A DNA stretch of 64,000 bases from Litoreibacter meonggei (GCF_003663885.1 NZ_RCCE01000005.1:62001-126000); one strand, 5' to 3'. Counted from the first letter of the stretch, positions 1 through 8,984 are shown. Numbers and translations: made by a program. The notes: generated from the letters alone by a model not told the origin.

Positions 1-527
1 CCTGTTGGGCGGAAGGTGGATTTCATCCCGCGCTTGAGCATTTCGGCGTCCATGCACAGGCCGGTATACATTTTGCCGACCGAGCAATCGGTGCCGACAG
101 CAAGGCAACGCTTGCCGGTACGCTTCACACCATTGGCGATGGGGTAGGCCACAGATGGAATACGCACGTCGTGCAACGTGCCGCCATGGACCTTCGCCGC
201 ACGCTGGATTTCGTTCTCGTCACGCAGCAGGTTGTGCAGGCCGGAGGCGATATCGTAGCCCATTTCCAGCGCCTGAACGAGCACCTCTTTCCATGCGTCG
301 GAGATATAGCCGCCGCGATTTGCCACGCCGATCACCAGCGTTTTGGCCCCTGCATCCAGACCCTCTTGCAAGGTCATGTCGGTCAGACCCACGGTGGTGC
401 CGCAGCCTTCCATGCGAAACTGGCCGACGGCGTTTTCGGGGCGCCAGTCCTTGATGCCTTGAGCGACTTTTGCGGACAGGGCGTCAGGTGCGTCGCCGAG
501 GAACAGGAGGTATGGGGTCTGGATCAT
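1..527 (-). CDS. dgcN: DUF1611 / DgcN-like N-acyltransferase family protein (3' end beyond window)
   Basis: This frame is open from an ATG at 527 to the window edge, so only the first ~175 residues are seen. It begins MIQTPYLLFLGDAPDA and has a P-loop-like GTDCSVGKM motif near residue 155, the hallmark of DUF1611 C-terminal domains. DgcN members of this family acetylate D-glutamate in marine bacteria, feeding the racemase DgcA. An upstream GGAG supports the start. It lies 129 bases downstream of the TIM-barrel gene on the same strand and is probably the third gene of that operon. Family assignment is fairly firm; the D-glutamate role is inference from family knowledge and from the linked LysR gene. 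Confidence 0.7.
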   Translation of the reverse strand, partial: MIQTPYLLFLGDAPDALSAKVAQGIKDWRPENAVGQFRMEGCGTTVGLTDMTLQEGLDAGAKTLVIGVANRGGYISDAWKEVLVQALEMGYDIASGLHNLLRDENEIQRAAKVHGGTLHDVRIPSVAYPIANGVKRTGKRCLAVGTDCSVGKMYTGLCMDAEMLKRGMKSTFRPT

Positions 528-656
528 GGCAGGTCTCCGTATGCGTGCTGATTTGCAGGCAGCATAGGAGGGCCTGCTTCGAAATTTGTCCGTGATATCC
601 TGACTTGTGGTGTGGACGTAGAAGAAACCGCCGTTTGTGCGCCAGTTTGTCGAAGA

Positions 657-1499
657 TTATTCGTCGCCACCCAAGTCGGACCAGATATCTTCGACCCAGC
701 CTTTGATTATCAGCGATTCTTCCCAGCGGTTGGACAGCTCTTTACCGTCCGGCCCCGTCATCGCGTATTCGGGCGGGCCAAGCTCGCACAGGAAGATGCA
801 GTCGCCTGTTGCGTTGCGGTCGCGCCAGCTTGTCATGCCCTCGCGCCACCAGCCCTTGAACAGCTCCACCCATTTCTGGTGCTGCGGGAAGTCCAGCGGC
901 AGTTGGACTTGCTGGCGCGACGCGACGCGACCCTGAAAGCTGTCGGAGCGTTCCAACACGCGGCTGATCAAGCCAAGGTCGTGGTCGGACAGCGGATACC
1001 AGAATTCGCGGTCGACAACATAGTGGCTGAGGTCGGCACAGACCCGCATCTCGGGGATGCGGTCCAGAAGTTGCAGCATGGTGTAGAGGTCGTTGGTGAT
1101 GCAGTTGCGGTGCGTCTCGAACTGGATCGGCATGCCGATTTTGTCGGACATTTCCATCCACGTCTCGATCACCGGCACCATGTCATCAAGTGCAATCGGC
1201 ATCACCTGCCCGATCACGTCCACAAACGGCGCGCCGAAGTCCTTGGCCATTTTTAGCGTGTCTTCGAGGCTTTCCACCGTCTTGGGGAAGGCGACGATCA
1301 GCGGCGTCAGATCGTTGCGCTCCATATGCGGGCGGACGGCGTGGGCAACGGCCACATCGGACGCGCCCAGATCAATCGCCATGCCGTCGAAGCCCGCGCC
1401 CGCGACCATTTCGCAGACCTGATCGTAGGGCAGTTTCACCCCCGACTGGTCATGCGGCTGCATCGCCCAGAGGGAGGTGTAGGTCTGGAGCCGCCTCAT
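657..1499 (-). CDS. Sugar phosphate isomerase/epimerase family protein (TIM barrel)
   Basis: A 280-residue protein with the alternating beta/alpha pattern of AP-endonuclease-2-like xylose isomerase barrels. Likely metal-site residues are E133 in QFETHR, D166 in CADLSH and a C-terminal Glu in CELGPP. The start ATG overlaps the desaturase stop (ATGA at 1496-1499), so the two are translationally coupled. Members act on sugars or hydroxy acids, often as epimerases; the substrate cannot be read from the sequence. Linkage to a DUF1611/DgcN-like gene would fit a catabolic operon. Confidence 0.75.
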   Translation of the reverse strand: MRRLQTYTSLWAMQPHDQSGVKLPYDQVCEMVAGAGFDGMAIDLGASDVAVAHAVRPHMERNDLTPLIVAFPKTVESLEDTLKMAKDFGAPFVDVIGQVMPIALDDMVPVIETWMEMSDKIGMPIQFETHRNCITNDLYTMLQLLDRIPEMRVCADLSHYVVDREFWYPLSDHDLGLISRVLERSDSFQGRVASRQQVQLPLDFPQHQKWVELFKGWWREGMTSWRDRNATGDCIFLCELGPPEYAMTGPDGKELSNRWEESLIIKGWVEDIWSDLGGDE

Positions 1500-2479
1500 T
1501 CCGCGGGTATCCGCGCAGCGCGGCCGCCGGACATGGGCACGACCCAGACCTCGTCCATCGGGTATTGGCTTTCGTCTTTTGCCATCAGCTTACGGATCAC
1601 TTCGATCTGGAACTCGATCCAACCCATGCGGTGAACCTCGCCCGCTTGCGCTTCGATCTTTTCGTTCAGATCCCGCAGCTTCCAGAACGGCACGGCGGGG
1701 AAAACATGGTGCGCGGTGTGGTAAGGCATCTGCCAGCACAGCCAGCGGATCAGTGCGTTGGTGCGGGTAGATCGGGTGTTCTCCAGAATGTCGTCCTCGT
1801 GGCTGAGGCCCAGATGCTCGATGGTATTTTGCAACTGGTGGATGGGCTTGGTCAGCACCATTGGCAGCAGCCAGAAGGTGACGGCAACCCACGAACCTGC
1901 GGCGATGGAAAGGACGGCGATCAGGCCATAGAGGACGACGTGAATACGCGCCTCGCGGATGATCTTGGCCTCTTCCTCGGCACGAATGAACGGCTCCAGA
2001 ATGATGCCGCGGGCGCGACGGATATTGCCGAAAACGCGGTTGCGCCAATAGGTGATGCCGCTGAGCCAAAGCAGGTAGCTGGTGAGCGTGTAGGGCTCGC
2101 GCACCAGTTCGCCGTCGCGTTCCCAATCTTGGGTGTAGGTGTGGTGGGCGAAGTGCATCACCTGATCGAAGTCGCGGGGGAACAATTGGATGAAGCCGAT
2201 GATGCGCCCGAAAACCTCGTTCGCCTTGCGGGTTTTGAACACGGTGGCGTGGCTAAGCTCGTGCTGCGCGGCGTAGAGGAAGTTCAACAAAATGCCGAGC
2301 GCCGCGCCGGTGATCCACACCCACGATGTTCCCATGGCTTGCGCGTGGAGGATGACCACAAAAGCGATCGCACCGACATGGCTGGCCATCTGCATGGCAC
2401 CTTTCAGGTCGGAGCGTTCATTCAACGCGCGCAGTTCCTGCGGCGTCACGAGTTTGCGGCGTGAAAAGCTGGCTTCCAT
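1496..2479 (-). CDS. Fatty acid desaturase family membrane enzyme
   Basis: An integral-membrane di-iron desaturase/hydroxylase of 327 residues. The three histidine boxes are visible as HELSHA, HFAHH and HTAHH, separated by hydrophobic segments as in AlkB/DesA-type enzymes. The upstream frame allows 18 more residues, but the ATG at 2479 has a GGGGAG Shine-Dalgarno 8-9 bases upstream and is preferred. It is the first gene of a three-gene operon divergent from the LysR gene. The substrate may be a fatty acyl lipid or a small hydrophobic acid; its pairing with an isomerase and a DUF1611 protein suggests a dedicated catabolic or modification role rather than bulk lipid synthesis. Confidence 0.85.
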   Translation of the reverse strand: MEASFSRRKLVTPQELRALNERSDLKGAMQMASHVGAIAFVVILHAQAMGTSWVWITGAALGILLNFLYAAQHELSHATVFKTRKANEVFGRIIGFIQLFPRDFDQVMHFAHHTYTQDWERDGELVREPYTLTSYLLWLSGITYWRNRVFGNIRRARGIILEPFIRAEEEAKIIREARIHVVLYGLIAVLSIAAGSWVAVTFWLLPMVLTKPIHQLQNTIEHLGLSHEDDILENTRSTRTNALIRWLCWQMPYHTAHHVFPAVPFWKLRDLNEKIEAQAGEVHRMGWIEFQIEVIRKLMAKDESQYPMDEVWVVPMSGGRAARIPAE

Positions 2480-2560
2480 GGATTGCTCCCCATCTAAAAG
2501 TAAGACGGCAGTTTGACCTGTATTTTTTCTCATGTCATACGATTATTATTCACCTATTGC

Positions 2561-2575
2561 ATGAATTGGATTCAT
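2561..2575. promoter_or_regulatory. Palindrome in the desaturase/LysR divergent promoter, candidate LysR operator
   Basis: ATGAAT-TGG-ATTCAT is a perfect 6-bp inverted repeat with a 3-bp centre. It abuts the proposed ATG of the LysR gene and lies about 80 bases upstream of the desaturase start. LysR regulators usually bind dyads between themselves and a divergent target. The AT-rich stretch 2520-2560 probably holds both promoters. Binding is inferred. Confidence 0.45.
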
Positions 2576-3430
2576 ATGCCGATCCCCTCGACCTCTGCCC
2601 TACGCGCCTTGGTGACGCTGTCTCGTACCGGCTCCATCACCGGCACGGCGGAGGCTTTGTCAGTGACGCAATCCGCGATCAGCCATAAGCTGAAGGCGCT
2701 GGAGGAACAGCTTGGCTTCCCGCTGATCCGCCGCGAAGGGCGCGGGGTGCGGCTGACGGAGCGCGCGCGGCACTATGTGGCGGAGATCGGCCCTGCTCTT
2801 GAGATCCTCGCGCGCGCGTCTGAAACGCAGGCTTTGTCGGGGTCGTTAACGCTAAACGTCGCCTCCGGCTTCGCCGCAAGCTGGCTTGCCACGCGCATCG
2901 GCAGTTTTCTGGCCAAGCATCCCGGCGTTGCGCTGCGGATCAACACCCCGCGTGGCTATGGTGACTTGGGCGCGCGGCGAAACGATCTGTATATCAGCTT
3001 TCTGCTTCCAGACGAGGTGCCCGCAGCGTCGACCAAACTTATGGATGTCGGGTTCTTTCCAGTCGCCGCCCCGTCCATGGTCGGTGGACAAATGGTGCAT
3101 GACGCCACTGCCTTAACCCGATTTCCCATGCTGCATCTCGACAACCGACAGGACTGGCAACGCTGGATCAGCGCGGCAGGTAGCACTAACACACCCGATG
3201 CCGGTGTGGTGTTTCAGGATTTGCAGATCATGGAGATGGCCGCGAAGGCTGGACAGGGTGTGTCGCTGGGCGATCACCTGACCAGCCGCGCAGCGATGGA
3301 GCGGGGGGAGTTGATGCAGGTGCATCCGTTCGAATTGCCGTCGCCCCGCGCCTACTGGCTGGTGCATGGCCATGCACTGCCCAGCGAAAGTGCGCGGGCG
3401 TTCGAAGCGTGGTTGCTGGCGGAGCTTTAG
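2576..3430 (+). CDS. LysR-family transcriptional regulator
   Basis: A 284-residue regulator with an N-terminal winged helix-turn-helix (about residues 1-60, containing GTAEALSVTQSAISHKLKAL) and a C-terminal periplasmic-binding-like effector domain. The ATG at 2576 directly follows a palindrome and places the HTH at the usual distance from the N-terminus; ATG 2561 is an alternative. It is transcribed away from the desaturase-isomerase-DUF1611 operon, the classic arrangement for a regulator of that operon. DgcR, the regulator of D-glutamate catabolism genes, is also a LysR protein, so this may be its counterpart. Its last 4 bases overlap a convergent gene. Confidence 0.85.
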   Translation: MPIPSTSALRALVTLSRTGSITGTAEALSVTQSAISHKLKALEEQLGFPLIRREGRGVRLTERARHYVAEIGPALEILARASETQALSGSLTLNVASGFAASWLATRIGSFLAKHPGVALRINTPRGYGDLGARRNDLYISFLLPDEVPAASTKLMDVGFFPVAAPSMVGGQMVHDATALTRFPMLHLDNRQDWQRWISAAGSTNTPDAGVVFQDLQIMEMAAKAGQGVSLGDHLTSRAAMERGELMQVHPFELPSPRAYWLVHGHALPSESARAFEAWLLAEL

Positions 3431-3777
3431 TGGCTCGGCAAAAGAGCGACCGGCGCGTCCTCTTCCTGCACGAAGTCCAGCGCGGGGCCTTTGGCAGTTG
3501 CGGTATTGCGCTTGAATTCGAACACAACGGCTTCGCCGTCGAATGACGTGGCGACAACCAGAGCCTGATACAAATGACGCGACCCATCGTAGATGTCGAC
3601 AAGACCACGCAAGCGCGGCGCAAGCTCCCGCTCGATCGCGAAATGACTGTCAGTCAGGCGCACCAAGGGGATCATATCTTCCCCCGATTGCACGCGAAGG
3701 CGGATCTTTTTGGAGGCGGCTTTCAATCGCGCACGGGCAAGCCCATCGGCAACTTCTTTGGGTAAAAACTCGATCAC
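3427..3777 (-). CDS. Conserved hypothetical protein, about 116 residues
   Basis: A small soluble protein beginning VIEFLPKEVADGLARAR and ending DDAPVALLP-like. I recognise the pattern as a Rhodobacteraceae hypothetical but know no function. There are no signal peptide or membrane segments; the N-terminal half is basic and the C-terminal half looks beta-rich (LRGLVDIYDG, VVFEFKRNT). I chose the GTG at 3777 because AAGGA lies 9 bases upstream; the frame is open to an ATG at 3837. It is convergent with the LysR gene by 4 bases and lies 75 bases upstream of the cobM end on the other side. Confidence 0.65.
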   Translation of the reverse strand: MIEFLPKEVADGLARARLKAASKKIRLRVQSGEDMIPLVRLTDSHFAIERELAPRLRGLVDIYDGSRHLYQALVVATSFDGEAVVFEFKRNTATAKGPALDFVQEEDAPVALLPSH

Positions 3778-3852
3778 AACACTGATTCCTTTTACTTTCC
3801 CCAAGGGAATAGTGAGCATGGAAGACGTTAACATCAAGTTTTTAAGACAGTT

Positions 3853-4623
3853 TTATGAAGCCTTCACCTTAGGGCGCAGCACATGGGGTGTCTCAGGATC
3901 GTATAAAGCGCTGTCGCGAAAATCCTTAACTTCGGCCAAGGCGGGGCCGACGAGAATCAACGCGGTGCGGGTAATTTTCTCGGCCCGGACCTTCTCGCGG
4001 ATGTCTTTGAGCGTGCCACGCAAGTAAAGCTCGTCGGGCCAAGAGGCGCGGTAGGCGACGATCACGGGACAGTCCTCGCCGTAATGGGGGATCAACTGGC
4101 GCTCGATCTCGCGCAGGGCGCGGATGCCCAAGTGGATCGCCAAAGTAGCCCCTGTGCGGGCGAAATTTTCCAGCGTTTCATTTGCGGGCATGGAGGTCGA
4201 TTTCATCGACATGCGGGTCAGCACGATGGATTGCGCGATTTCCGGCACGGTCAATTCCTGCCCCAAAGCGGCGGCGGCAGCCGCATAGGCGGGGACACCG
4301 GGGATGATCTCGTAAGGGATGCCCTCGGTTTTCAAGCGGCGGATTTGCTCGGCGATGGCACCATAAAGCGACGGGTCGCCGGAATGGACGCGGGCCACGT
4401 CTTGGCCTTTGGCGTGGGCGGCAACAATTTCCGCATGGGTATCGTCCAGCGTCATGGGCGCGGTGTCCATGACCTTTGCGCCGTCGGGAGCGCCCGCGAC
4501 GACCTGTTCCGGAACCAGCGAACCTGCGTAGAGGCAGACAGGGCAGCGGGCGATGGTTTTCTGCGCTTTGATGGTCAGCAGCTCGGGATCACCGGGACCT
4601 GCGCCAATGAAGTATACGGTCAT
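3853..4623 (-). CDS. cobM: Precorrin-4 C(11)-methyltransferase
   Basis: A SAM-dependent corrin-ring methyltransferase of 256 residues that methylates C-11 of precorrin-4. The N-terminal GAGPGDPELLTIKA motif is the family's SAM-site signature, followed by the HSGDPSLYGA motif. It is the last gene of the minus-strand B12 operon. Its ATG overlaps the upstream stop (ATGA, 4620-4623), indicating translational coupling. The length is normal for CobM/CbiF. Confidence 0.93.
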   Translation of the reverse strand: MTVYFIGAGPGDPELLTIKAQKTIARCPVCLYAGSLVPEQVVAGAPDGAKVMDTAPMTLDDTHAEIVAAHAKGQDVARVHSGDPSLYGAIAEQIRRLKTEGIPYEIIPGVPAYAAAAAALGQELTVPEIAQSIVLTRMSMKSTSMPANETLENFARTGATLAIHLGIRALREIERQLIPHYGEDCPVIVAYRASWPDELYLRGTLKDIREKVRAEKITRTALILVGPALAEVKDFRDSALYDPETPHVLRPKVKAS

Positions 4624-6431
4624 AGGTCAGTTCCTGTTTTGGCGAGGTCGCCGTCAATCTTTCGCGCATAGCCGCGCGGGGTATACATGCGCGGGCCTTC
4701 ACCCAATTGCGCCAGTTTTGAGTGGCTGGAGCCGATCAGCACGACGGTCAGCATGTCGACCTCGTCGACTTCAAGCTCGTCCAAACGGCGGTAGCGGACG
4801 TGTTCTTCGGGGCGGCCCAGCGACGACGCCAGCATGACCGGCGTATCGGCGGGGCGGTGTTGCAACAGAATGTCGCGCGCCTCGGCCAAAAGCGTGCGGC
4901 GGCGCATGGAGACCGGGTTGTAGAAGGCGATGACGAAGTCGCCCTCCGCTGCCGCATGCAGGCGTTTGATGATGTCCTCACGCGGGGTCAGCAGGTCTGA
5001 CAGCGAGATGGCGCAAAAGTCGTGACCCAAAGGTGCGCCCGCGCGGGCGGCAGCGCCTTGCAGGGCGGAGACGCCGGGGGTGGAGACGACTTCGACACGG
5101 CGGGCGGCGTCGGTGACGCCGAGGTCGTAGGGGCTGCGGTCGAGCAGTTCGAATACCAGTGCACCCATGGCGTAAATGCCCGCGTCGCCGGAGCAGATCA
5201 GGGCCACATTGCGCCCCTCGCCCGCGCGTTCCAGCGCGTAGCGGCAGCGGTCTTCCTCGCCCCCCAACGGGAAGTCGGAGCGTTGTTTTCCGTAAGCAAG
5301 CGGGCCAAGCAGGTCGATATAGAGGCCGTAACCAACGAGTTCTTCGGCCTCGTTCACCAGTTGCGAGGCTTCGGGCGTGCGCCATGAATGCTGACCCGGG
5401 CCGATGCCGATGATCGACAGTTTGCCGCGCGCGCGGCCATGCAGTTCGGTGATTGGCTGGGGGGCCAATGCGATGGCGCAGGTGGCGTTTTTTGTTTTCT
5501 GTTTGGGGGCGATTAGGGTGGCTGTGTCGCCCGCCCCTGCCAGTGCTGCCGCCTCAGACACGCCATGCGTGCCGACCTCGGCGAAGACCACATCGGACGG
5601 GTTTTGCAGGCGCGGGGTTTCGGCCTCCAGCGTCGCGGCATCAAAGACCCGCACAGGGATGTCGAGGGCGCGGGACAGGGCGTGAACTGCGGGCTCGTCG
5701 GCTTTCAGGTCCAGCGTGTAGATCGCCTTAAGTGCGGCTGGTGCGATGTCGGCCTCTGTTAGGGTTTTCATAACGAGATCGTGCAATTCTTCCGGTGCGC
5801 AATTGCGGGCGCAGCCTACGCCAAGGGTGGCCTGCTGCGGGTGGAACACGAGGTCTGCCGTGGCGGGTGCGGTGGTGCAAGCGATGGTGACGGCGTCGCC
5901 TTTAGGCAGGTCTGCCAGCCATGGGGCGTTGCCTTCTATGGTTGCACCTGCGCCGGAGAGCAGTTTGGCCATGACCTCCTTGGCGTTTTCGGGGTTGGCG
6001 AGACGGTAGCCTGCTGGTGGCTCGTCCAGCGCCACGCCAAGTGCCACGTCGCCAGCGGTCGTGACAGCGGCAATGGCGTCTAAGGCTTCGGCGATTTGCG
6101 CGGCCAGACGGTTTGCGCCACGGTGGCCACCCAAGAGCGGGACCACCACCGCGCCGTCGTCCGAGACGGACAGCACAGGCGGCTCTTTGGTTTTATCAGC
6201 CAGCACTGGGGCGACGGCGCGGATCAGAATGCCGGAGGCGCAGACGCCGATGACGGGCGTGCCCGCTTGGAACAACATCCGCGTGTGGTCGAGCGCGTTG
6301 GCGAAGAACACATCCGCTTGGTCGACGCGGGTTTCGCGGCCATGCACGGGGGCGTCCAGCAGCTTGGCGATACGCTGCGCGGTGGCCTCGCCCGCGCGGT
6401 TGAGGCACAGGATGACGGGTTTTACAGCCAT
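4620..6431 (-). CDS. cobJ: Fused CbiG/CobE-like protein and precorrin-3B C(17)-methyltransferase
   Basis: A 603-residue fusion. Residues 1 to about 330 are CbiG-like: GVCASGILIRA (63-73), LLGGHRGANRLA (99-110) and a C-terminal CobE-like GVGCARN (204-210). Residues about 337-600 are CobJ, with the SAM motif GIGPGQHSW (342-350), CSGDAGIYAMG and FYNPVS. CobJ methylates C-17 during ring contraction; CbiG opens the cobalt-precorrin-5A lactone in anaerobic routes, and CobE is its aerobic relative. The start overlaps the end of cobI by 10 bases. The fusion occurs in some alphaproteobacteria and couples two sequential steps. Confidence 0.92.
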   Translation of the reverse strand: MAVKPVILCLNRAGEATAQRIAKLLDAPVHGRETRVDQADVFFANALDHTRMLFQAGTPVIGVCASGILIRAVAPVLADKTKEPPVLSVSDDGAVVVPLLGGHRGANRLAAQIAEALDAIAAVTTAGDVALGVALDEPPAGYRLANPENAKEVMAKLLSGAGATIEGNAPWLADLPKGDAVTIACTTAPATADLVFHPQQATLGVGCARNCAPEELHDLVMKTLTEADIAPAALKAIYTLDLKADEPAVHALSRALDIPVRVFDAATLEAETPRLQNPSDVVFAEVGTHGVSEAAALAGAGDTATLIAPKQKTKNATCAIALAPQPITELHGRARGKLSIIGIGPGQHSWRTPEASQLVNEAEELVGYGLYIDLLGPLAYGKQRSDFPLGGEEDRCRYALERAGEGRNVALICSGDAGIYAMGALVFELLDRSPYDLGVTDAARRVEVVSTPGVSALQGAAARAGAPLGHDFCAISLSDLLTPREDIIKRLHAAAEGDFVIAFYNPVSMRRRTLLAEARDILLQHRPADTPVMLASSLGRPEEHVRYRRLDELEVDEVDMLTVVLIGSSHSKLAQLGEGPRMYTPRGYARKIDGDLAKTGTDL

Positions 6432-7123
6432 GGATCGGCCCCTTTGGTCAGCAGAATGATTGAGAAATACGGCGCTTTTTCAGGCGCTTGGGAGAGCGGC
6501 AGAACCACCTCTTCCGGTAGCGTGGCGCGTTCGACATACATGGCTTGGTCTGTCAGCCCGAGATCGTCGATCACGGCGCGGATTTTGGGCAGATGGCGAC
6601 CGACCTTCATGATGACGACGCTTTCCGCCCCGTCGATGCGCAGACGCAATTCGGCTTCGGGCAAGGGGCCCGGCAGGATCGTGAGGCGCTCGTTGCGGGC
6701 AGCCAAGGGCATTGCGGCGCGGGCGGCGCAGGCGGTGACGGAAGTGACACCGGGGATGATTTGCGTGTCAAAACGACTAGAGAGGCGCGCGAAGAGGTAC
6801 ATGAAGGAGCCGTAGAAGAACGGGTCACCTTCGCAGAGGCAGACGACGTCCTCGCCGGTTTCCAGAACCTTGGCGATCTCTGCCGCGCCAGTGTCGTAGG
6901 CGTCCTGGGCGGGCTGGCGTTCGGTGCTCATCGGCACGTCCATGCGGATTTCTCGGATGCCTTTTGCAATGAGGTTCGTCGCGATTGAGCGGGCGAAGCT
7001 GTCGCCGCCTGCCAGCGTCGGATAGGCGATGGTAGTCGCATTTTCGATTAGGCGCGCGGCTTTGAGGGTGATCAACTCGGGATCACCGGGGCCGAGGCCC
7101 ACGCCATAGAGCGTGCCGCTCAT
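6422..7123 (-). CDS. cobI: Precorrin-2 C(20)-methyltransferase
   Basis: A 233-residue SAM-dependent enzyme that methylates precorrin-2 at C-20. It starts MSGTLYGVGLGPGDPELITLKA, the typical CobI N-terminus, and carries the CEGDPFFYGSFMYL motif. The frame extends 6 codons further to 7141, but the ATG at 7123 overlaps the cobL stop as ATGA, like every other junction in this operon, so it is preferred. It lies between cobL and the cbiG-cobJ fusion. Confidence 0.93.
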   Translation of the reverse strand: MSGTLYGVGLGPGDPELITLKAARLIENATTIAYPTLAGGDSFARSIATNLIAKGIREIRMDVPMSTERQPAQDAYDTGAAEIAKVLETGEDVVCLCEGDPFFYGSFMYLFARLSSRFDTQIIPGVTSVTACAARAAMPLAARNERLTILPGPLPEAELRLRIDGAESVVIMKVGRHLPKIRAVIDDLGLTDQAMYVERATLPEEVVLPLSQAPEKAPYFSIILLTKGADPWL

Positions 7124-8322
7124 CGTTTTACGAGGCTCCATTGGGTGACGGTCATCGACGGGCGCCAGCCTGTCAGGCGGCCCACGGGTTCGGCGCGTTG
7201 CACGCTGATTTTAACCAGATCGCCGCCGTGTTTCTTGTGCAGGTCGATCAGAATCGCCTCGCTTTCCAGCGTCACGGCGTTGGCGACCAAACGGCCCAAG
7301 GGACGCAGGTTGTCCCAAGCAATGTCGAAGGTCTCGTGGCTGAGGCCACCGCCGATGAAAATCGCGTCAGGGGCGTCGAGGCCGTTCAACGCGGCGGGCA
7401 CCTCTCCGTCGATGAGTTCCAGCTTGGGTGCACCGAGGGCCAGCGCGTTTTCGGCGGCCATGGCGCGGCGGTCGGCACGCGGCTCAATCCCCAGCGCGCG
7501 GGCGTAGCGGGCAGCGCGCATCCATTCGATGGCGACGGAGCCGGAGCCTGTGCCGATATCCCAGAGCAGCGCCCCGCGCATGGGCATCAGCTTGGCGACG
7601 GTGGCGGCGCGGACCTCTTGCTTGGTCATGGTGCCGTCCGACTGGAACAAGCTGTCATCAAGGCCCGGCACACGCGGCAGAAGCGCCGCGTCAGGGGCGG
7701 CGACGCAGTGCACGGCGAGAGTGTTGAAAGCGGGAACTTCATGGAACCAGTCGGCGGCGGTGCCGTCGAAACGCTGTTCCTTTTCGCCCCCCATGGAGGC
7801 GAGCACTGTCATCTGCGATTTGCCGAAACCGCGCTCTGTCAGAAACTTGGCGATTTGCGCAGGGGTCTCCGCACCAGTGGTCAGGATGATCAACCGCTGA
7901 TCGGGCTGGATAAACGCCACCATCTGCTGCACGGGGCGGCCATGCACGGTGAGGGTCTCGACATCGGCGAGGCTCCAGCCCATGCGGGCGGCGGTGAGCT
8001 GGAAAGCCGACAATTGCGGGTGGTAGACAATTTCAGACGGGTCGATAGACCGCCCGATGCGTGCGCCAATGGAAAACCACAGCGGGTCGCCGGTAGCGAG
8101 GACCACGACGCGCTTGCCCTTGTAGCTTTGTAGCGTTTCGATCAGCGCGTCGAAGGGTGAAGGCCACGCCACGCGGATGGCGGTGATGTTGTCGGACAGC
8201 TGGTGGTGACGGTCGCCGCCGATGATCACCTCGGCGGCTTCGACAACGGTGCGGGTGACGGGGGTGAGGCCGTCCATGCCGTCTTCGCCTATGCCGACGA
8301 TATGAAGCCATTTGTTACTCAT
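7120..8322 (-). CDS. cobL: Precorrin-6Y C(5,15)-methyltransferase (decarboxylating)
   Basis: A 400-residue bifunctional enzyme. The N-terminal CbiE-like methyltransferase domain starts with VGIGEDGMDGLT, and the C-terminal CbiT-like Rossmann domain has the SAM loop LLWDIGTGSGSVAIEW near residue 255. Together they methylate C-5 and C-15 and decarboxylate the C-12 acetate side chain. The ATG overlaps the cobH stop by 4 bases. The length is the normal fused CobL size. Confidence 0.93.
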   Translation of the reverse strand: MSNKWLHIVGIGEDGMDGLTPVTRTVVEAAEVIIGGDRHHQLSDNITAIRVAWPSPFDALIETLQSYKGKRVVVLATGDPLWFSIGARIGRSIDPSEIVYHPQLSAFQLTAARMGWSLADVETLTVHGRPVQQMVAFIQPDQRLIILTTGAETPAQIAKFLTERGFGKSQMTVLASMGGEKEQRFDGTAADWFHEVPAFNTLAVHCVAAPDAALLPRVPGLDDSLFQSDGTMTKQEVRAATVAKLMPMRGALLWDIGTGSGSVAIEWMRAARYARALGIEPRADRRAMAAENALALGAPKLELIDGEVPAALNGLDAPDAIFIGGGLSHETFDIAWDNLRPLGRLVANAVTLESEAILIDLHKKHGGDLVKISVQRAEPVGRLTGWRPSMTVTQWSLVKR

Positions 8323-8957
8323 GAGCGGTCCTCCGGCAGGCCAGCGGCCAAGGCGTTTACGGCTGCGGCCGCAAGGGCGGAGCCGCCTTTGCGGCCCCTG
8401 AGGGCGACGAATTCGCAGCCGCGTGGGTTGGCGGCAAGCTCTGCCTTGGACTCCGCTGCGCCGACGAAGCCCACGGGGAAACCGAGGATCACGGCGGGCT
8501 TGGGGAAGCCTTGGTCAATGAGATCCAAGAGGTGAAACAAGGCGGTCGGCGCGTTCCCGATGGCGACGACCGCGCCTGCGATATGCGGCTCCCACAACTC
8601 GACCGCCGCGGCCGACCTTGTGTTGCGCATCGCGGTAGCGCGGTCGGGGGTGGAGGGGTCGTTCAGGGTCACGATGACCTCGTTTTCCGCGGGCAGGTAG
8701 CGGCGGATGATGCCTGCGCCGACCATTTCGCAATCACACAGGATGGGCTTGCCTGCGGCGAGCGCATGGTGACCAACGGTGTAGGCGTCTTCCGAGAATG
8801 CCAGACGATCCGCGATTTCGACCATGCCACAGGCGTGGATCACCCGTGTGGCAAGGCGGTCGAGGCCGTTCGGGAAACGGTCGAGATTGGCCTCGGCGCG
8901 GACCGTGGCGAAGCTTTGGGCGTAGATTGCCGAAGGGTCTTTTTCGTAGGGTCTCAC
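8319..8957 (-). CDS. cobH: Precorrin-8X methylmutase
   Basis: A 212-residue enzyme that moves a methyl group from C-11 to C-12 to give hydrogenobyrinic acid. The family pattern is clear: IYAQSF near the N-terminus, VIHACGMVEIA with the catalytic His at residue 40, and the C-terminal GFPVGFVGAAESK. It starts at GTG 8957 (VRPYEKDPSAIYAQ). It is separated from cbiX by 63 bases holding one copy of the dispersed repeat; downstream it is coupled to cobL by ATGA. Confidence 0.93.
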   Translation of the reverse strand: MRPYEKDPSAIYAQSFATVRAEANLDRFPNGLDRLATRVIHACGMVEIADRLAFSEDAYTVGHHALAAGKPILCDCEMVGAGIIRRYLPAENEVIVTLNDPSTPDRATAMRNTRSAAAVELWEPHIAGAVVAIGNAPTALFHLLDLIDQGFPKPAVILGFPVGFVGAAESKAELAANPRGCEFVALRGRKGGSALAAAAVNALAAGLPEDRS

Positions 8958-8984
8958 GGGCAGCCTTTGGTTGCGAAGGGTGGA

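Noticed and set aside
1190-2464. 424-codon plus-strand frame
   Set aside because: It is a shadow of the desaturase gene, whose three His boxes are unambiguous.
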